Below are positions 35,695 to 44,605 of a DNA stretch of 47,495 bases, one piece after another; position 1 is the first letter of the stretch, and the number at the start of each line of letters is the position of its first letter. The translations under genes and the position numbers were made by a program. Origin of the DNA: an uncultured Brachyspira sp. (GTDB lineage: Bacteria > Spirochaetota > Brachyspiria > Brachyspirales > Brachyspiraceae). Under the pieces are notes generated by a model that saw nothing but the letters and a program-made list of their open reading frames with translations, did no database searches and was not told the origin of the DNA. The stretch spans positions 1-47,495 of the forward strand of contig NZ_CALXRN010000197.1 of NCBI RefSeq assembly GCF_944390595.1, written 5' to 3'.

Positions 35695-35767
35695 TAAAAA
35701 AAGACTCATGCATAAATAAACTATCAAAGCATTAAAATACTTTAAAAGTTTATTTATACCTGAGTCT
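35695..35767 (-). terminator. Riboswitch-controlled terminator
   Basis: Long imperfect hairpin: 35747-35767 pairs with 35702-35722 (21-nt arms, internal mismatches) and is followed on the minus strand by a run of T. Its 5' arm shares the GAGAC segment with the aptamer P1, so aptamer folding and termination should exclude each other. Confidence 0.8.
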
Positions 35768-35884
35768 CATTAATTAAGGCTAGCCAAACTCTAATAATTT
35801 AAGAGCTGCGATGTTGACTTTGCCACGTAAACTAAATTACGTCAACTACTCCCTCATGAGTATTTGATTATGAACTTTATTACG
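35755..35884 (-). ncRNA. yybP-ykoY (manganese) riboswitch
   Basis: In the 5' leader of the P-type ATPase. The minus strand shows GAGGGAGTAG in the first conserved loop and GGCAAAGTCAACATCG in the second, the two internal-loop signatures of this class (compare GGGGAGUAG and AGUCAACA of the alx leader). It closes through CTCAT near the 5' end and ATGAG near 35765-35770. The region continues into a terminator, so binding of Mn2+ is expected to favour P1 and let transcription proceed. Boundaries are approximate. Confidence 0.87.
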
Positions 35885-35890
35885 TTGCAT

Positions 35891-35919
35891 ATAATATCAT
35901 ATAGTAAAAATAATGTCAA
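35891..35919 (-). promoter_or_regulatory. Promoter of the riboswitch-ATPase transcript
   Basis: TTGACA (35914-35919, perfect), 17-bp spacer, TATTAT (35891-35896) on the minus strand. The start is expected near 35884, just before the aptamer. Confidence 0.72.
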
Positions 35920-36123
35920 GAAAAAATATTTTTATTTTATAAAAAAACTTCTAATGTAAAAAAATATATAAATAATGTACTAAATTTTATTATTAGTGTA
36001 ATATAATTCTAAAAAAGTATATATATTGTATTGATTTTTTATACTCTTGATATATCATTTTTATATAAGACCGCAAATTAAGGTAATTATTGTATGCTGT
36101 ATATGTAGCAACTCTTATAATTT
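35920..36123. other. AT-rich intergenic stretch
   Basis: Between the ATPase promoter and the lipoprotein leader. No reading frame with a start and Shine-Dalgarno, no RNA gene and no convincing promoter was found. A TATAAT at 36116-36121 lacks a well-spaced -35. Confidence 0.5.
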
Positions 36124-36170
36124 CCTAACAAATAATATATTTTGATACAGAAACAATAATTAGTTAGGAG
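36124..36170 (+). promoter_or_regulatory. Hairpin partly covering the lipoprotein Shine-Dalgarno
   Basis: CCTAAC (36124-36129) can pair with GTTAGG (36163-36168), and five more base pairs extend the stem inward across mismatches. GTTAGG contains the first part of the AGGAG Shine-Dalgarno (36166-36170). The structure could damp translation of the lipoprotein. Confidence 0.35.
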
Positions 36171-36177
36171 AAAATTA

Positions 36178-37170
36178 ATGATTAAGAATTCTATGATAAT
36201 ATCTTTTATGTTGTTTATATTATCTTGTTCAGCATCAATAACAGATCCAAGCGAATTAAATGTTGGAGACGGAAGTCTTATACATCCGGATACAGCTATT
36301 ACAGATCAAGCAACAATAAATAGATTTTTAGAACAGCGTAATGGTATTTACTATGCAACTTATGAAGACGGAAGTCTTGATATGAGATATAGAATTGAAG
36401 GTACTGAAATATACAGCGGATATGGTACTCAAATAAATGCAATTAGAACATTATTTGGAACTAAACTTCAAATATACATAGAAGGAAAATCTAGTCCAAC
36501 TGGAGCAGGATATGAAATGAATGATGAAATGTTTACCTTTAATTTTGGTCCTGATGGAAATATATATCTTTTTGCCAATGCAATATTTCATAAGGATTCT
36601 TATTCCTCTCAGCCAGGATATGATTATGAATTAGGAGAGCCAATAACTTCTTTAGCCAGCGAAACAGGAAATTATTATTATTATGATTATGATAATACAA
36701 AAAAATATTATATACTTATTGATGGAAATGGTCAGGTTTATATTGACAATAATTTTAATATAAAATATTCAAAAGATTATTATAATGGAAATATATTAAC
36801 AATATCATATACTCAGTCAGGCGGAACTACGAGCAAGCAGGATTTACACTTCTATAATAATAAATTAATATTTGGTAATACATGGATCAACAATCAATTA
36901 CAATATGAAAAATTAAAAAAATATGATATATTCACTCCATATAATGGTACATATTCAGAAGGAAGCACAACTTTAACAGTATCTTCTTCTAAAGTAACAA
37001 TAACAGGAGTAACTTCCGGAACACCTGTTATGTCAGGAAATACTTTAATTGTATATCAATATTCTTCAAGATATCCTACGAAAGAGCATAAATTTGTATT
37101 TTCTGCTGATAAACAAACTGTAACATATACAACTCCAGATGGAAGCAAATCTGTATTGACTAAAAAATAA
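36178..37170 (+). CDS. Lipoprotein of unknown function
   Basis: A 330-residue protein with a lipoprotein signal (MIKNSMIISFMLFILSC, Cys17). The mature part is rich in Tyr, Gly, Ser and Thr and looks like all-beta repeats: NGIYYATYEDGSLDMRYRIEGTEIYSGYG, then near the end PYNGTYSEGSTTLTVSSSKVTITGVTSGTP and TKEHKFVFSADKQTVTYTTPDG. The NG-x-Y openings at about 55 and 260 suggest two related beta-barrel or lipocalin-like domains. No enzyme motif was seen. It is a single gene with an AGGAG site 7 nt upstream, surface or periplasmic by its signal. Confidence 0.8.
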   Translation: MIKNSMIISFMLFILSCSASITDPSELNVGDGSLIHPDTAITDQATINRFLEQRNGIYYATYEDGSLDMRYRIEGTEIYSGYGTQINAIRTLFGTKLQIYIEGKSSPTGAGYEMNDEMFTFNFGPDGNIYLFANAIFHKDSYSSQPGYDYELGEPITSLASETGNYYYYDYDNTKKYYILIDGNGQVYIDNNFNIKYSKDYYNGNILTISYTQSGGTTSKQDLHFYNNKLIFGNTWINNQLQYEKLKKYDIFTPYNGTYSEGSTTLTVSSSKVTITGVTSGTPVMSGNTLIVYQYSSRYPTKEHKFVFSADKQTVTYTTPDGSKSVLTKK

Positions 37171-37224
37171 GTATATATATAATATTATATAGTATTTGTT
37201 AATTTAATATTTTTGTTAAAATAA

Positions 37225-37253
37225 TTGAAAAAAAATCGATTATATGTTATAAA
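37225..37253 (+). promoter_or_regulatory. Promoter of the small protein-pyridoxal kinase pair
   Basis: TTGAAA (37225-37230), 17-bp spacer, TATAAA (37248-37253), about 40 bases before the ATG at 37293. Confidence 0.55.
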
Positions 37254-37292
37254 TTATTGCAAAACAGGGTAAAATTCTTTTTGGAGAAATAA

Positions 37293-37517
37293 ATGAAAAA
37301 AGTTAAAAAAAATCCATTTCAAAAAGAAATTGAGAGAAAATATGGTACTTCCGGATTTGAACTTCAATCGTTCATGACTGGGAGTAAGAAAATGAAAGTA
37401 ACTAAAGAAGAAATAGAAGATAGATATAATATTTCTCTTGATGAGTTTTCATATTTCGCTAGAATAGCTGGTTATAAAGTTCTTGCTGACAGCAAATCTC
37501 TTATAATATTTAAATAA
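37293..37517 (+). CDS. Small basic hypothetical protein
   Basis: Not recognised. A 74-residue, lysine-rich soluble protein (MKKVKKNPFQKEIERKYGTSG) with a central KVTKEEIEDRYNISLDEFSYFARIAG that could be a short helix-turn-helix-like fold. It has a good GGAGA Shine-Dalgarno and its own promoter. The kinase-like gene starts 2 bases after its stop, so they are one operon and probably translationally coupled. The function is unknown. Confidence 0.7.
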   Translation: MKKVKKNPFQKEIERKYGTSGFELQSFMTGSKKMKVTKEEIEDRYNISLDEFSYFARIAGYKVLADSKSLIIFK

Positions 37518-37519
37518 AA

Positions 37520-38332
37520 ATGAAAAAAGACTTAAATGTATTGCTTTTAAATGATTTATGTTCTTATGGTAAGGCATCTCTTACTGTAAATATTCCTATA
37601 TTATCATATTTTGGAATTAAAGTTTCTCCTCTTGTTAGTGTACTTCTTTCTAACCATACAGCCTTTGAATCATTTTGTGCATTTAATTTAACTGAACAAT
37701 TAGAAAAAATTGTAGGAGAATTAAAAATTAGAAATCCTAAATTTGATGCTTTTTATGTAGGATGGATTGCTTCCGGAAAACAGCCTGATATTGTAATAGA
37801 CATAATAAAAAGTTTTGATATTAATACCATATTAATAGACCCTATACTTGGAGATAATGGAAAACTGTATCCTTCAATGTCTTATGAACATGTAAACTAT
37901 ATGAGGAATATAATTAAATATGCAGATATAGTAACACCAAATATTACTGAATTGTCAGTTTTATTAGATAAAGATACTTCTAAATCATATAGTGAAGAAG
38001 AAGTTAAAGAAATGGCTGAAGAGCTTTCTAAAATGGGACCTAAAACAGTAATAGTTACAAGTGTTGTAAAAGATGATAAAATAGGATGTTTATGTTTTGA
38101 AAATAACAATATAATTACAAGTTATTATCCAAAAATTAATATAAGCATACCAGGTACAGGAGATGCTTTTGGTTCTTCATTACTTGGATATATTTTGCAA
38201 GGAAACAAAATAGAAGATTCTCTTGAAAAAGCTACTAAATTTTTATATGATTCAGTATATGCTTCTGTTAAAGATAATGATGACAGATTATACGGAATCT
38301 CAATAGAAAAAAGATTGAATTTACTTTTTTAA
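37520..38332 (+). CDS. Pyridoxamine/pyridoxal kinase-like protein (ribokinase superfamily)
   Basis: A 270-residue kinase related to PdxK/PdxY, which phosphorylate the B6 vitamers pyridoxal, pyridoxine and pyridoxamine. Family marks are LNDLCSYGKASLTVNIPILSYFGIKVSPLVSVLLSNHTAF at the N-terminus, FYVGWIAS, TILIDPILGDNGKLY, DIVTPNITELSVLL, TVIVTSV, and the anion-hole motif IPGTGDAFGSSLLGY with the catalytic Asp near residue 214. No Shine-Dalgarno is present. Translation probably continues from the small gene ending 2 bases upstream. It converges on the large TPR gene. Confidence 0.86.
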   Translation: MKKDLNVLLLNDLCSYGKASLTVNIPILSYFGIKVSPLVSVLLSNHTAFESFCAFNLTEQLEKIVGELKIRNPKFDAFYVGWIASGKQPDIVIDIIKSFDINTILIDPILGDNGKLYPSMSYEHVNYMRNIIKYADIVTPNITELSVLLDKDTSKSYSEEEVKEMAEELSKMGPKTVIVTSVVKDDKIGCLCFENNNIITSYYPKINISIPGTGDAFGSSLLGYILQGNKIEDSLEKATKFLYDSVYASVKDNDDRLYGISIEKRLNLLF

Positions 38333-38337
38333 AACTA

Positions 38338-41082
38338 TCATTCTAATAATTTATTCTGTATATATTCTATATTTTCTATCAATTCTTTTCTAGTATTCAA
38401 ATCTTTTCCCCATACTGCTTTGGATAATGCTGTCTGATAATAATTTAAAGCTTCTTTAAGTAAATTATTAGTGTTTTTATCTATATAGCTTTCGGCCCTA
38501 AATTTATAAATATCGCCTAATAATTTATATCCGCTGCAGTCATCTGGAACTAATTCTAAATAATTTAAAGCATAAATTTCAGCATTTTTATAATCTTTAA
38601 AATTATTAAGATAAACTAAAGAAGCTCTATAATTTGCCGCAGCATAATTTTTTCTTGTTTTTACTATATATTCATAAGTATTTAATGCATCTCTTGTTTT
38701 TCCCATAAGTTCATTTATATATCCTCTCTGATAAATATAATTAATATTTTTATCAAGAGCTATTGCATTATTTATTACATTTATTGCTTCATTGTAATTA
38801 CCAATTTTAGTATATAGCTTTGCTGCTGCGTAAAGTCCGTCAGGATATTTTATATTATCATTAACAAAATTAGAAAGTTCATCAGAAGATATATTATTAT
38901 TCAAATTAATTTCACTTTCTGCTTTATATATAGGATTAACTTTTAAATATTTTGAAGCCCTGTTATAAGATAATAGAGAATAAGCATACAAAGAAGATTT
39001 ATTATATATTCTTCCTAGTAATAAATCCTTTCCTCCATTAACATTAATATAATTACAAATATTATTAATTATATAAAATCCATCTATATTATATTCTTTA
39101 ATATAGCTTTCTGCTAATTTAATTCTATTCTCAATATAAGCAGGAGCAATTCTTATAATCTCTTTCATTGTACTTGACAATTTTACATAAGCACTTGTAT
39201 TATCATAAGAACCAATAGAGTTTAAATATGAATCAATTTCCATTTCTTTTCTTATTGCAGCAGCATCATAATTATTTCTATTTCTTCTTACAGCTAATGC
39301 AATTGTTTTACTTGCATTATCATACTCCTTGTTTTCATATAAATAAGCAGCATAAAGTCCGTAAGTTATAGATTCTATTTTTTTAATATATGCTACATCA
39401 TAATTTTTATTTTTTAAATCAGCTATATAAGCCAAAGCTTCATCATATTGATTAAATCTTGCAAAATCATATATTCTATCAGTAATTAATTCTGTATGCA
39501 GTTTTAATTCTTCTTCCCAATACTCTGTCGCTTTTATATCTATAAAATCTCTTTCTTTTTGATACTGAGATGTTTGTTTGCTGGATGCTCTAATTTCTAA
39601 TAATTTTCTTAAAAGTAAAACATTATTAATACTTATATTATTAGCATTAAAAAGCTCTTTTAATATTTCTATAGCTTTGTCAATAGAACCTAATTGATAA
39701 TAGGCATCAGCTATATATCCTATCCTTAACTGTTCTTCTACTCCTGTAAATGTTTTCAAAGACAATAACTGCATAATATCAACATAATAATTTTTAGATT
39801 TTAATTCATAAACCTTGTCTAATATCTTATTATATTCTATGCTTTTAATTAATTCCTCTGCCTGAGTTTCGTACAATGTAACTTCTTTTAATAACTTTTC
39901 AGCTTTATCATATTCTTTTTTAAATATTAAGTTTTTACTATAATAAAGTTTATTCTCATCTGAAATATCATACATATCCACTATTTGAGATATTATTTTA
40001 TCCGGATAATAGCTATATCCTGCTTCATAAAGCATAACAGCAAAAGTTTCATAAAGTCTAGGTTTATAATACGAATATTCTAATCCTGTTTCTAATATCT
40101 TTACAGCTGCTGTTTCATTGTTTTCATATAAATATATTTGTGCTAAAATAGCATAAGCTTCATCAAAATCTTTTTCTATAGAAATTAATTTTGTCAATAT
40201 GGATTTTGCTTTTGCATAATCTCCAATATTAAAATATGTTTTACCTAGAGCTACTGATATTTCCGGGTACTGCAATGAATAAGATGATATTTTGTTTAAA
40301 ATATCTAAAGCATTAGTATAATCTTTTTTTTCTATGCTTAAATTCCATGCATATATTTCTTTCTTTATGTTAGCATTTGATATTTTACTCTGTATTCTAA
40401 TCATATCATCTTGACTTGAATATGCAGCATTATTATAGTTGGCTATAGCATTATCATATTGATTATTAATTAAATCTATATCACCCAAACCCTCATAACC
40501 ATAACCTGATTTTTTACATAAATCAAAATAATAATTTCCGCTTTTTATATCGCCATTGATTAAAGCAGCATTACCGGCTAAAAAAAGCCATTTAGGATTA
40601 TTTGAAGTTTTATATGCTGTTACATAAGTTTTTAAAGTTTCTTCATATTCATTAATAGTCTCAAAAAAATTCCCAACTAAACTATAAACTCTGTCATAAC
40701 TGTCTTCATCTATGTATAATGTTAATAATTTTGTAAAATCTAATGAAGCATAGTATAAATCTGCATTCCTATAATAAGCTAATCCTCTTGTATAATATAT
40801 ATCATAATAGTTTGAATAATTACTTTCTAAATCATTGCATAAAATTATAGCATCAAAAAATTTACCTTCTTCTATTAATTTTTTAGCTTTATTTAATTCC
40901 CTATTTAGTATAAAATTTCCTTCCTCATCAATATTTATTTTATTTTCTTTTTTTATATTTATGCTATCTAAAGATATATTTAAATTTCTATCTGACATAA
41001 CTTTATGATATTGTAAAATATCTCTGGAATATGCCGAAACATATAATGTAACAATTATAAGTAATACTTTTATAAATTTCAT
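38338..41082 (-). CDS. Large secreted TPR-repeat protein
   Basis: A 914-residue protein. The start is the ATG at 41082 (AAAGGA 7 nt upstream), giving a proper signal peptide MKFIKVLLIIVTLYVSAYSRD; an upstream TTG frame adds eight unlikely residues. The rest is a chain of helical repeats, many recognisable as TPRs (EISVALGKTYFNIGDYAKAKSILTKLISI, DEAYAILAQIYLYENNETAAVKILETGL, PDGLYAAAKLYTKIGNYNEAINVINNAI). No other domain was seen. It is probably a periplasmic scaffold. It is monocistronic, with a promoter overlapping that of the divergent glycosyltransferase-like gene. Confidence 0.85.
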   Translation of the reverse strand: MKFIKVLLIIVTLYVSAYSRDILQYHKVMSDRNLNISLDSINIKKENKINIDEEGNFILNRELNKAKKLIEEGKFFDAIILCNDLESNYSNYYDIYYTRGLAYYRNADLYYASLDFTKLLTLYIDEDSYDRVYSLVGNFFETINEYEETLKTYVTAYKTSNNPKWLFLAGNAALINGDIKSGNYYFDLCKKSGYGYEGLGDIDLINNQYDNAIANYNNAAYSSQDDMIRIQSKISNANIKKEIYAWNLSIEKKDYTNALDILNKISSYSLQYPEISVALGKTYFNIGDYAKAKSILTKLISIEKDFDEAYAILAQIYLYENNETAAVKILETGLEYSYYKPRLYETFAVMLYEAGYSYYPDKIISQIVDMYDISDENKLYYSKNLIFKKEYDKAEKLLKEVTLYETQAEELIKSIEYNKILDKVYELKSKNYYVDIMQLLSLKTFTGVEEQLRIGYIADAYYQLGSIDKAIEILKELFNANNISINNVLLLRKLLEIRASSKQTSQYQKERDFIDIKATEYWEEELKLHTELITDRIYDFARFNQYDEALAYIADLKNKNYDVAYIKKIESITYGLYAAYLYENKEYDNASKTIALAVRRNRNNYDAAAIRKEMEIDSYLNSIGSYDNTSAYVKLSSTMKEIIRIAPAYIENRIKLAESYIKEYNIDGFYIINNICNYINVNGGKDLLLGRIYNKSSLYAYSLLSYNRASKYLKVNPIYKAESEINLNNNISSDELSNFVNDNIKYPDGLYAAAKLYTKIGNYNEAINVINNAIALDKNINYIYQRGYINELMGKTRDALNTYEYIVKTRKNYAAANYRASLVYLNNFKDYKNAEIYALNYLELVPDDCSGYKLLGDIYKFRAESYIDKNTNNLLKEALNYYQTALSKAVWGKDLNTRKELIENIEYIQNKLLE

Positions 41083-41117
41083 AATAAATTCCTTTCTTAT
41101 TACCAATAATATCGGAA

Positions 41118-41144
41118 TTGGATTTGCTATATTTTACTTATAAT
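41118..41144 (+). promoter_or_regulatory. Candidate promoter of the glycosyltransferase-like gene
   Basis: TTGGAT (41118-41123), 15-bp spacer, TATAAT (41139-41144). It lies interleaved with the divergent TPR-gene promoter. Confidence 0.4.
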
Positions 41145-41159
41145 AATTAAAAATGTAAA
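41131..41159 (-). promoter_or_regulatory. Promoter of the large TPR gene
   Basis: TTTACA (41154-41159), 17-bp spacer, TAAAAT (41131-41136) on the minus strand. Confidence 0.5.
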
Positions 41160-41171
41160 GAGTATGTAAAA

Positions 41172-42260
41172 GTGAAAGAAATTATTATTTTAGCATCTAA
41201 TATAGGAAATATAAAAAACAAATCAAATCAATTTATTTTAAATATAATTGAACATTTTTATAAATCAGGTATAAGAGTTACTGTATTTTCAAAATCATTT
41301 TCTAAAAATTTTCCAGCATATATAACTAGAAAACATTTATCCACATTATTATTAAAAAAATCTGCAAATGATATTGCAAAAATGTCTGAAAATGCAGATG
41401 CAATTATAGCTGTTGATTTTCCAATGAATATAATAGCATCTATGACTAAAAATATATTAATAAAAAAAAATAGAGGTAAAGCACCTATAATAGTTTGGTA
41501 TGCATTAAAGTTCCAAAATCATTTATATTTTTATGATAATAATATAGAGCAAAATAAATTAACTGATAAAGTTTTAAGAAAATTAGATTATGAGCATACA
41601 TCAAATATAGACATTATAATATGCGGAAGCAATAAAGTAAAAGAGAAAATATTGTATTTACACAAAAATATAAAAAACATAGAAGTTATATATCCTTATT
41701 TTTCACCATATATATTTCTTAATAATAAGCAGCATAAAGAAAAAGAAAAAAATATTATTATTTTTTATAATAATGAAGAAAGTATATTCAAGTGTACATC
41801 CGCTTATGCTCAATATTTAAAAGAAAGTGATGATGTATATAGATTAAAAATAGTAGGATACAATAAAGATATAATAAAAAATATAAAGAAATTGAATATA
41901 GAACAATACGTTGACTTTATAGAAGAAGATGATAATTCAAAGATAGCAAATGAAATAGAAAATTCAAAAGCCATAATAATACATGATACTAATGATTCTT
42001 TTTATACAGAATTAGTTTCTGCTTGGCACTATAAAACATTGCCTATAATAGATGAAAAAAGTTCATCTGCCGAAATTGCTGATGACGGAAAGAATGCTTT
42101 AATATATAATTCAAAAAATCCAATTTCAATAATATCAAAAATAAAAAAAATGGCTGAAAACAAAAAAACTTATGAAGTATTTATGTCATCAGCCAATTAT
42201 AATCAAAATTCTAATGAAATATTAGAATTAATAAATAATTATTCATCAAGCAATAATTAA
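41172..42260 (+). CDS. Glycosyltransferase-like protein (GT-B fold, GT4-like)
   Basis: A 362-residue soluble protein starting with GTG. It has the two-domain look of GT-B enzymes: an N-terminal Rossmann half (KEIIILASNIGNIKNKSNQFILNIIEHFYKSGIRVTVFSKSF, DAIIAVDFP, DIIICGSNKVKEKI, IEVIYPYFSPYIF) and a C-terminal half (YRLKIVGYNKDIIKNIKKLNIEQYVDFIEED, KAIIIHDTNDSFYTELVSAWHYKTLPIID, EIADDGKNALIY). The 'E-L-V-S-A-W' and 'G-x-N-A-L' elements match the sugar-nucleotide site of GT4 enzymes, though the classical E-x7-E is imperfect. The acceptor is unknown. No other polysaccharide genes adjoin it. Confidence 0.72.
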   Translation: MKEIIILASNIGNIKNKSNQFILNIIEHFYKSGIRVTVFSKSFSKNFPAYITRKHLSTLLLKKSANDIAKMSENADAIIAVDFPMNIIASMTKNILIKKNRGKAPIIVWYALKFQNHLYFYDNNIEQNKLTDKVLRKLDYEHTSNIDIIICGSNKVKEKILYLHKNIKNIEVIYPYFSPYIFLNNKQHKEKEKNIIIFYNNEESIFKCTSAYAQYLKESDDVYRLKIVGYNKDIIKNIKKLNIEQYVDFIEEDDNSKIANEIENSKAIIIHDTNDSFYTELVSAWHYKTLPIIDEKSSSAEIADDGKNALIYNSKNPISIISKIKKMAENKKTYEVFMSSANYNQNSNEILELINNYSSSNN

Positions 42261-42264
42261 TTAT

Positions 42265-43395
42265 TTACCAATTATTTTTATTTGGTTTTCTTAAAACAGG
42301 TTCATCATTATTAGGCATAACCTTTTTAAGTTCATTAAATAATCTTTTCTCCTCAGAAGATAATTTATCAGGAACATCAATATTAACAACAACAAATAAA
42401 TCTCCCCTTCCGGATCTGTTAATATGAGTAGCACCGCTTCCTTTTAATTTAAATACCTGTCCGCTGTTTGTACCTGCAGGTATTTTTATTTTCACTTTCT
42501 TTTTATCCAAAGTCTGTATATAAATGTCAGTACCTAATGCAGCCTGAACAACATTTATTCCAACCTCAGTTATTAAGTCTATACCGTCTCTAACAAAATA
42601 CTGATGCGGGGAAACATGTATATATAAATATAAATCTCCCGAAACACCGCCTCCTATTGCCTCGCCTTCACCGCTTATTCTAAGCTGAGTATTATCATCA
42701 ATTCCTTTAGGTATATTAACAGATATAGTTTTATTTTTCTTAACTGTACCGGAACCTTTACAATTTTTACAAGGAGTAGTTACTATAGAACCGCTGCCGT
42801 TACATCTGCTGCAAGTTCTTCTAACACTGAAGAATCCTTGTGCCATTCTAACCTCTCCGCTTCCGCCGCAAGTAGGACAAGTTTGAGTTTTAGTTCCAGG
42901 TTCTGCCCCTGTTCCATGACAAACATCGCAAATATCTTTTTTATCCAGCTTTATTTCCATTTTTTTGCCGAATACAGCATCTTCCAATGAAAGTGTTACA
43001 TCATGTCTTAAATCATTGCCGCGCCTTTGCGATCTTGAACCTCTGCCTGAAAATCCGCCTCCAAAGAATGAACTGAATATATCATCCAAATCTCCAAATC
43101 CGCCGCTTCCACCAAACATTGATGAAAAGTCAAAACCGCCTCTTCCATAAGCATCAGCAAAATCGCTATGAACTCCTTGGAAACCAAATTGATCATACTG
43201 AGCACGTTTCTTTTCATCAGATAATATTTCATAGGCTTCTGTAGCTTCTTTGAATTTCTCTTCTGCCTCTTTATTACCAGGATTCCTATCTGGATGGTAC
43301 TGCATAGCTAATTTTCTATATGCTTTCTTTATTTCATCACTAGTAGCTGTTTTTGCAACTCCCAAAACTTCGTAATAATCTCTTTTTTCTGCCAT
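42265..43395 (-). CDS. dnaJ: Chaperone DnaJ
   Basis: A 376-residue class A J-protein, co-chaperone of DnaK. J domain 1-70 with the HPD motif (YHPDRNPGN), a Gly/Phe-rich linker ([18 protein letters not shown]), the zinc domain with four CxxCxGxG-type repeats ([32 protein letters not shown]), then two C-terminal substrate-binding domains and a dimerisation tail. GAGGA precedes the ATG. No CIRCE operator (TTAGCACTC-type repeat) was seen upstream, and no dnaK or grpE is adjacent. A small J-domain protein gene follows upstream on the same strand. Confidence 0.97.
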   Translation of the reverse strand: MAEKRDYYEVLGVAKTATSDEIKKAYRKLAMQYHPDRNPGNKEAEEKFKEATEAYEILSDEKKRAQYDQFGFQGVHSDFADAYGRGGFDFSSMFGGSGGFGDLDDIFSSFFGGGFSGRGSRSQRRGNDLRHDVTLSLEDAVFGKKMEIKLDKKDICDVCHGTGAEPGTKTQTCPTCGGSGEVRMAQGFFSVRRTCSRCNGSGSIVTTPCKNCKGSGTVKKNKTISVNIPKGIDDNTQLRISGEGEAIGGGVSGDLYLYIHVSPHQYFVRDGIDLITEVGINVVQAALGTDIYIQTLDKKKVKIKIPAGTNSGQVFKLKGSGATHINRSGRGDLFVVVNIDVPDKLSSEEKRLFNELKKVMPNNDEPVLRKPNKNNW

Positions 43396-43459
43396 TTATT
43401 ATATCCTCATATAAATTTACTCTATACAAAATGAAAATATATAAAATATTCTCAATAAT

Positions 43460-43756
43460 TTATTTTTTGCTTTTAGTAAAAATCAAACCTAAACCAAGAC
43501 CAAGTACGGCCAAACCTCCAATAAAATATTTACTATTAGCTAAATATTTTAAATTATATTCCATACGCTTTTTTTCATCAGATAATATTTCATAAGCCTC
43601 AGTTATATCTTTAAATTTTTCTTCTGCCTCTATATTACCAGAATTTCTATCCGGATGATATTTCATAGCTAATTCTCTATAAGATTTTTTTATACTTTCA
43701 ATATTAGAAAATATATTAACATTAAGTATTTTATAATAATCTTTTTTATTATTCAT
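43460..43756 (-). CDS. Small membrane-anchored J-domain protein
   Basis: A 98-residue protein: a J domain (about 1-68) with [10 protein letters not shown] and [16 protein letters not shown], then one transmembrane helix ([17 protein letters not shown]) and a positive tail (TKSKK). The J domain is close to that of the neighbouring DnaJ, which suggests duplication followed by loss of the other domains and gain of an anchor. It would recruit DnaK to the inner membrane. AGAGG precedes the ATG. It lies between the dnaJ and DUF1275 genes on the same strand. Confidence 0.85.
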   Translation of the reverse strand: MNNKKDYYKILNVNIFSNIESIKKSYRELAMKYHPDRNSGNIEAEEKFKDITEAYEILSDEKKRMEYNLKYLANSKYFIGGLAVLGLGLGLIFTKSKK

Positions 43757-43767
43757 AAATATACCTC

Positions 43768-44457
43768 TTAATCAAAAAACATCAAACTTTCAACAACTAA
43801 TAATAATCCGGAAGCAATCCATATAGACCTAATACCAAACATATTAGTAAAAAAACTTCCTAAAAAAGCTCCAAAGGTAAATGAAAATAGAATTGTTAAA
43901 TATATAAGTCCATTTTTTAAACCTGCCTTATCTCTATTAAATAAAAATCTAAATAAATTATCTGAGGCCGATTTTAAATTACCTGTACACATATTAGTAA
44001 CATAAGCAAGACCTTCAACCTTATTGAAAGTTATCATCAAAGTTGCTGACATAAATGATATAACACTAACAACTACAATATTTGAAACACCTTTATGTAA
44101 AAAACCAACTATAAAAAGTATAACAGCAGCCATTAGTATAATAACATATTCTAATTCCATTAACTTCTTTTTATTTAAAACTTTTTTTATATATAAAGCA
44201 GTCCAAATACCAACAACAAAAACAGAAATAGGTATTAAGTAATGCATAGTATCCATAAATTCTTTCTTTGCAAAATGCATAGCAAAAAATATCATATTGC
44301 CAGTTTGAGCATAAGCAAATACTCCGTCCCTGGTAATATAAGTATAAGCATCAACAAAACCGCCAACTAAAGTAAGTATTGAAGCTACATATATAGTTTC
44401 AGTTGTATGCATTGATTCATTTTTTCTTTTTATAAAAGCAATTATACTATTTTTCAC
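43768..44457 (-). CDS. DUF1275 (YoaK-like) membrane protein
   Basis: A 229-residue inner-membrane protein with about six hydrophobic segments. The family's marks are [14 protein letters not shown] followed by [18 protein letters not shown] near the N-terminus, and [17 protein letters not shown] in the middle. The function of the family is not established; transport is often guessed. Translation starts at a GTG. It ends 11 bases before the mini J-protein start and may be co-transcribed with it. Confidence 0.88.
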   Translation of the reverse strand: MKNSIIAFIKRKNESMHTTETIYVASILTLVGGFVDAYTYITRDGVFAYAQTGNMIFFAMHFAKKEFMDTMHYLIPISVFVVGIWTALYIKKVLNKKKLMELEYVIILMAAVILFIVGFLHKGVSNIVVVSVISFMSATLMITFNKVEGLAYVTNMCTGNLKSASDNLFRFLFNRDKAGLKNGLIYLTILFSFTFGAFLGSFFTNMFGIRSIWIASGLLLVVESLMFFD

Positions 44458-44605
44458 TTTTAACCCATTTATTATTGCTAAATATTATAACACAAAAATA
44501 TATTTTTAGAAATATTATAATATATTTTAGCTTATATAAATTTATAATTCAGTATTTTTTATATATAAAAAATAATAAAAGATCAAATTTAAAATATATT
44601 TTTAA

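Noticed and set aside
42252-42265. Short AT palindrome between the glycosyltransferase-like and dnaJ genes
   Set aside because: AATAATTAATTATT is self-complementary but too short and AT-only to call a terminator or operator.
43396-43459. CIRCE heat-shock operator upstream of dnaJ
   Set aside because: No TTAGCACTC-N9-GAGTGCTAA or close variant was found in the gap.
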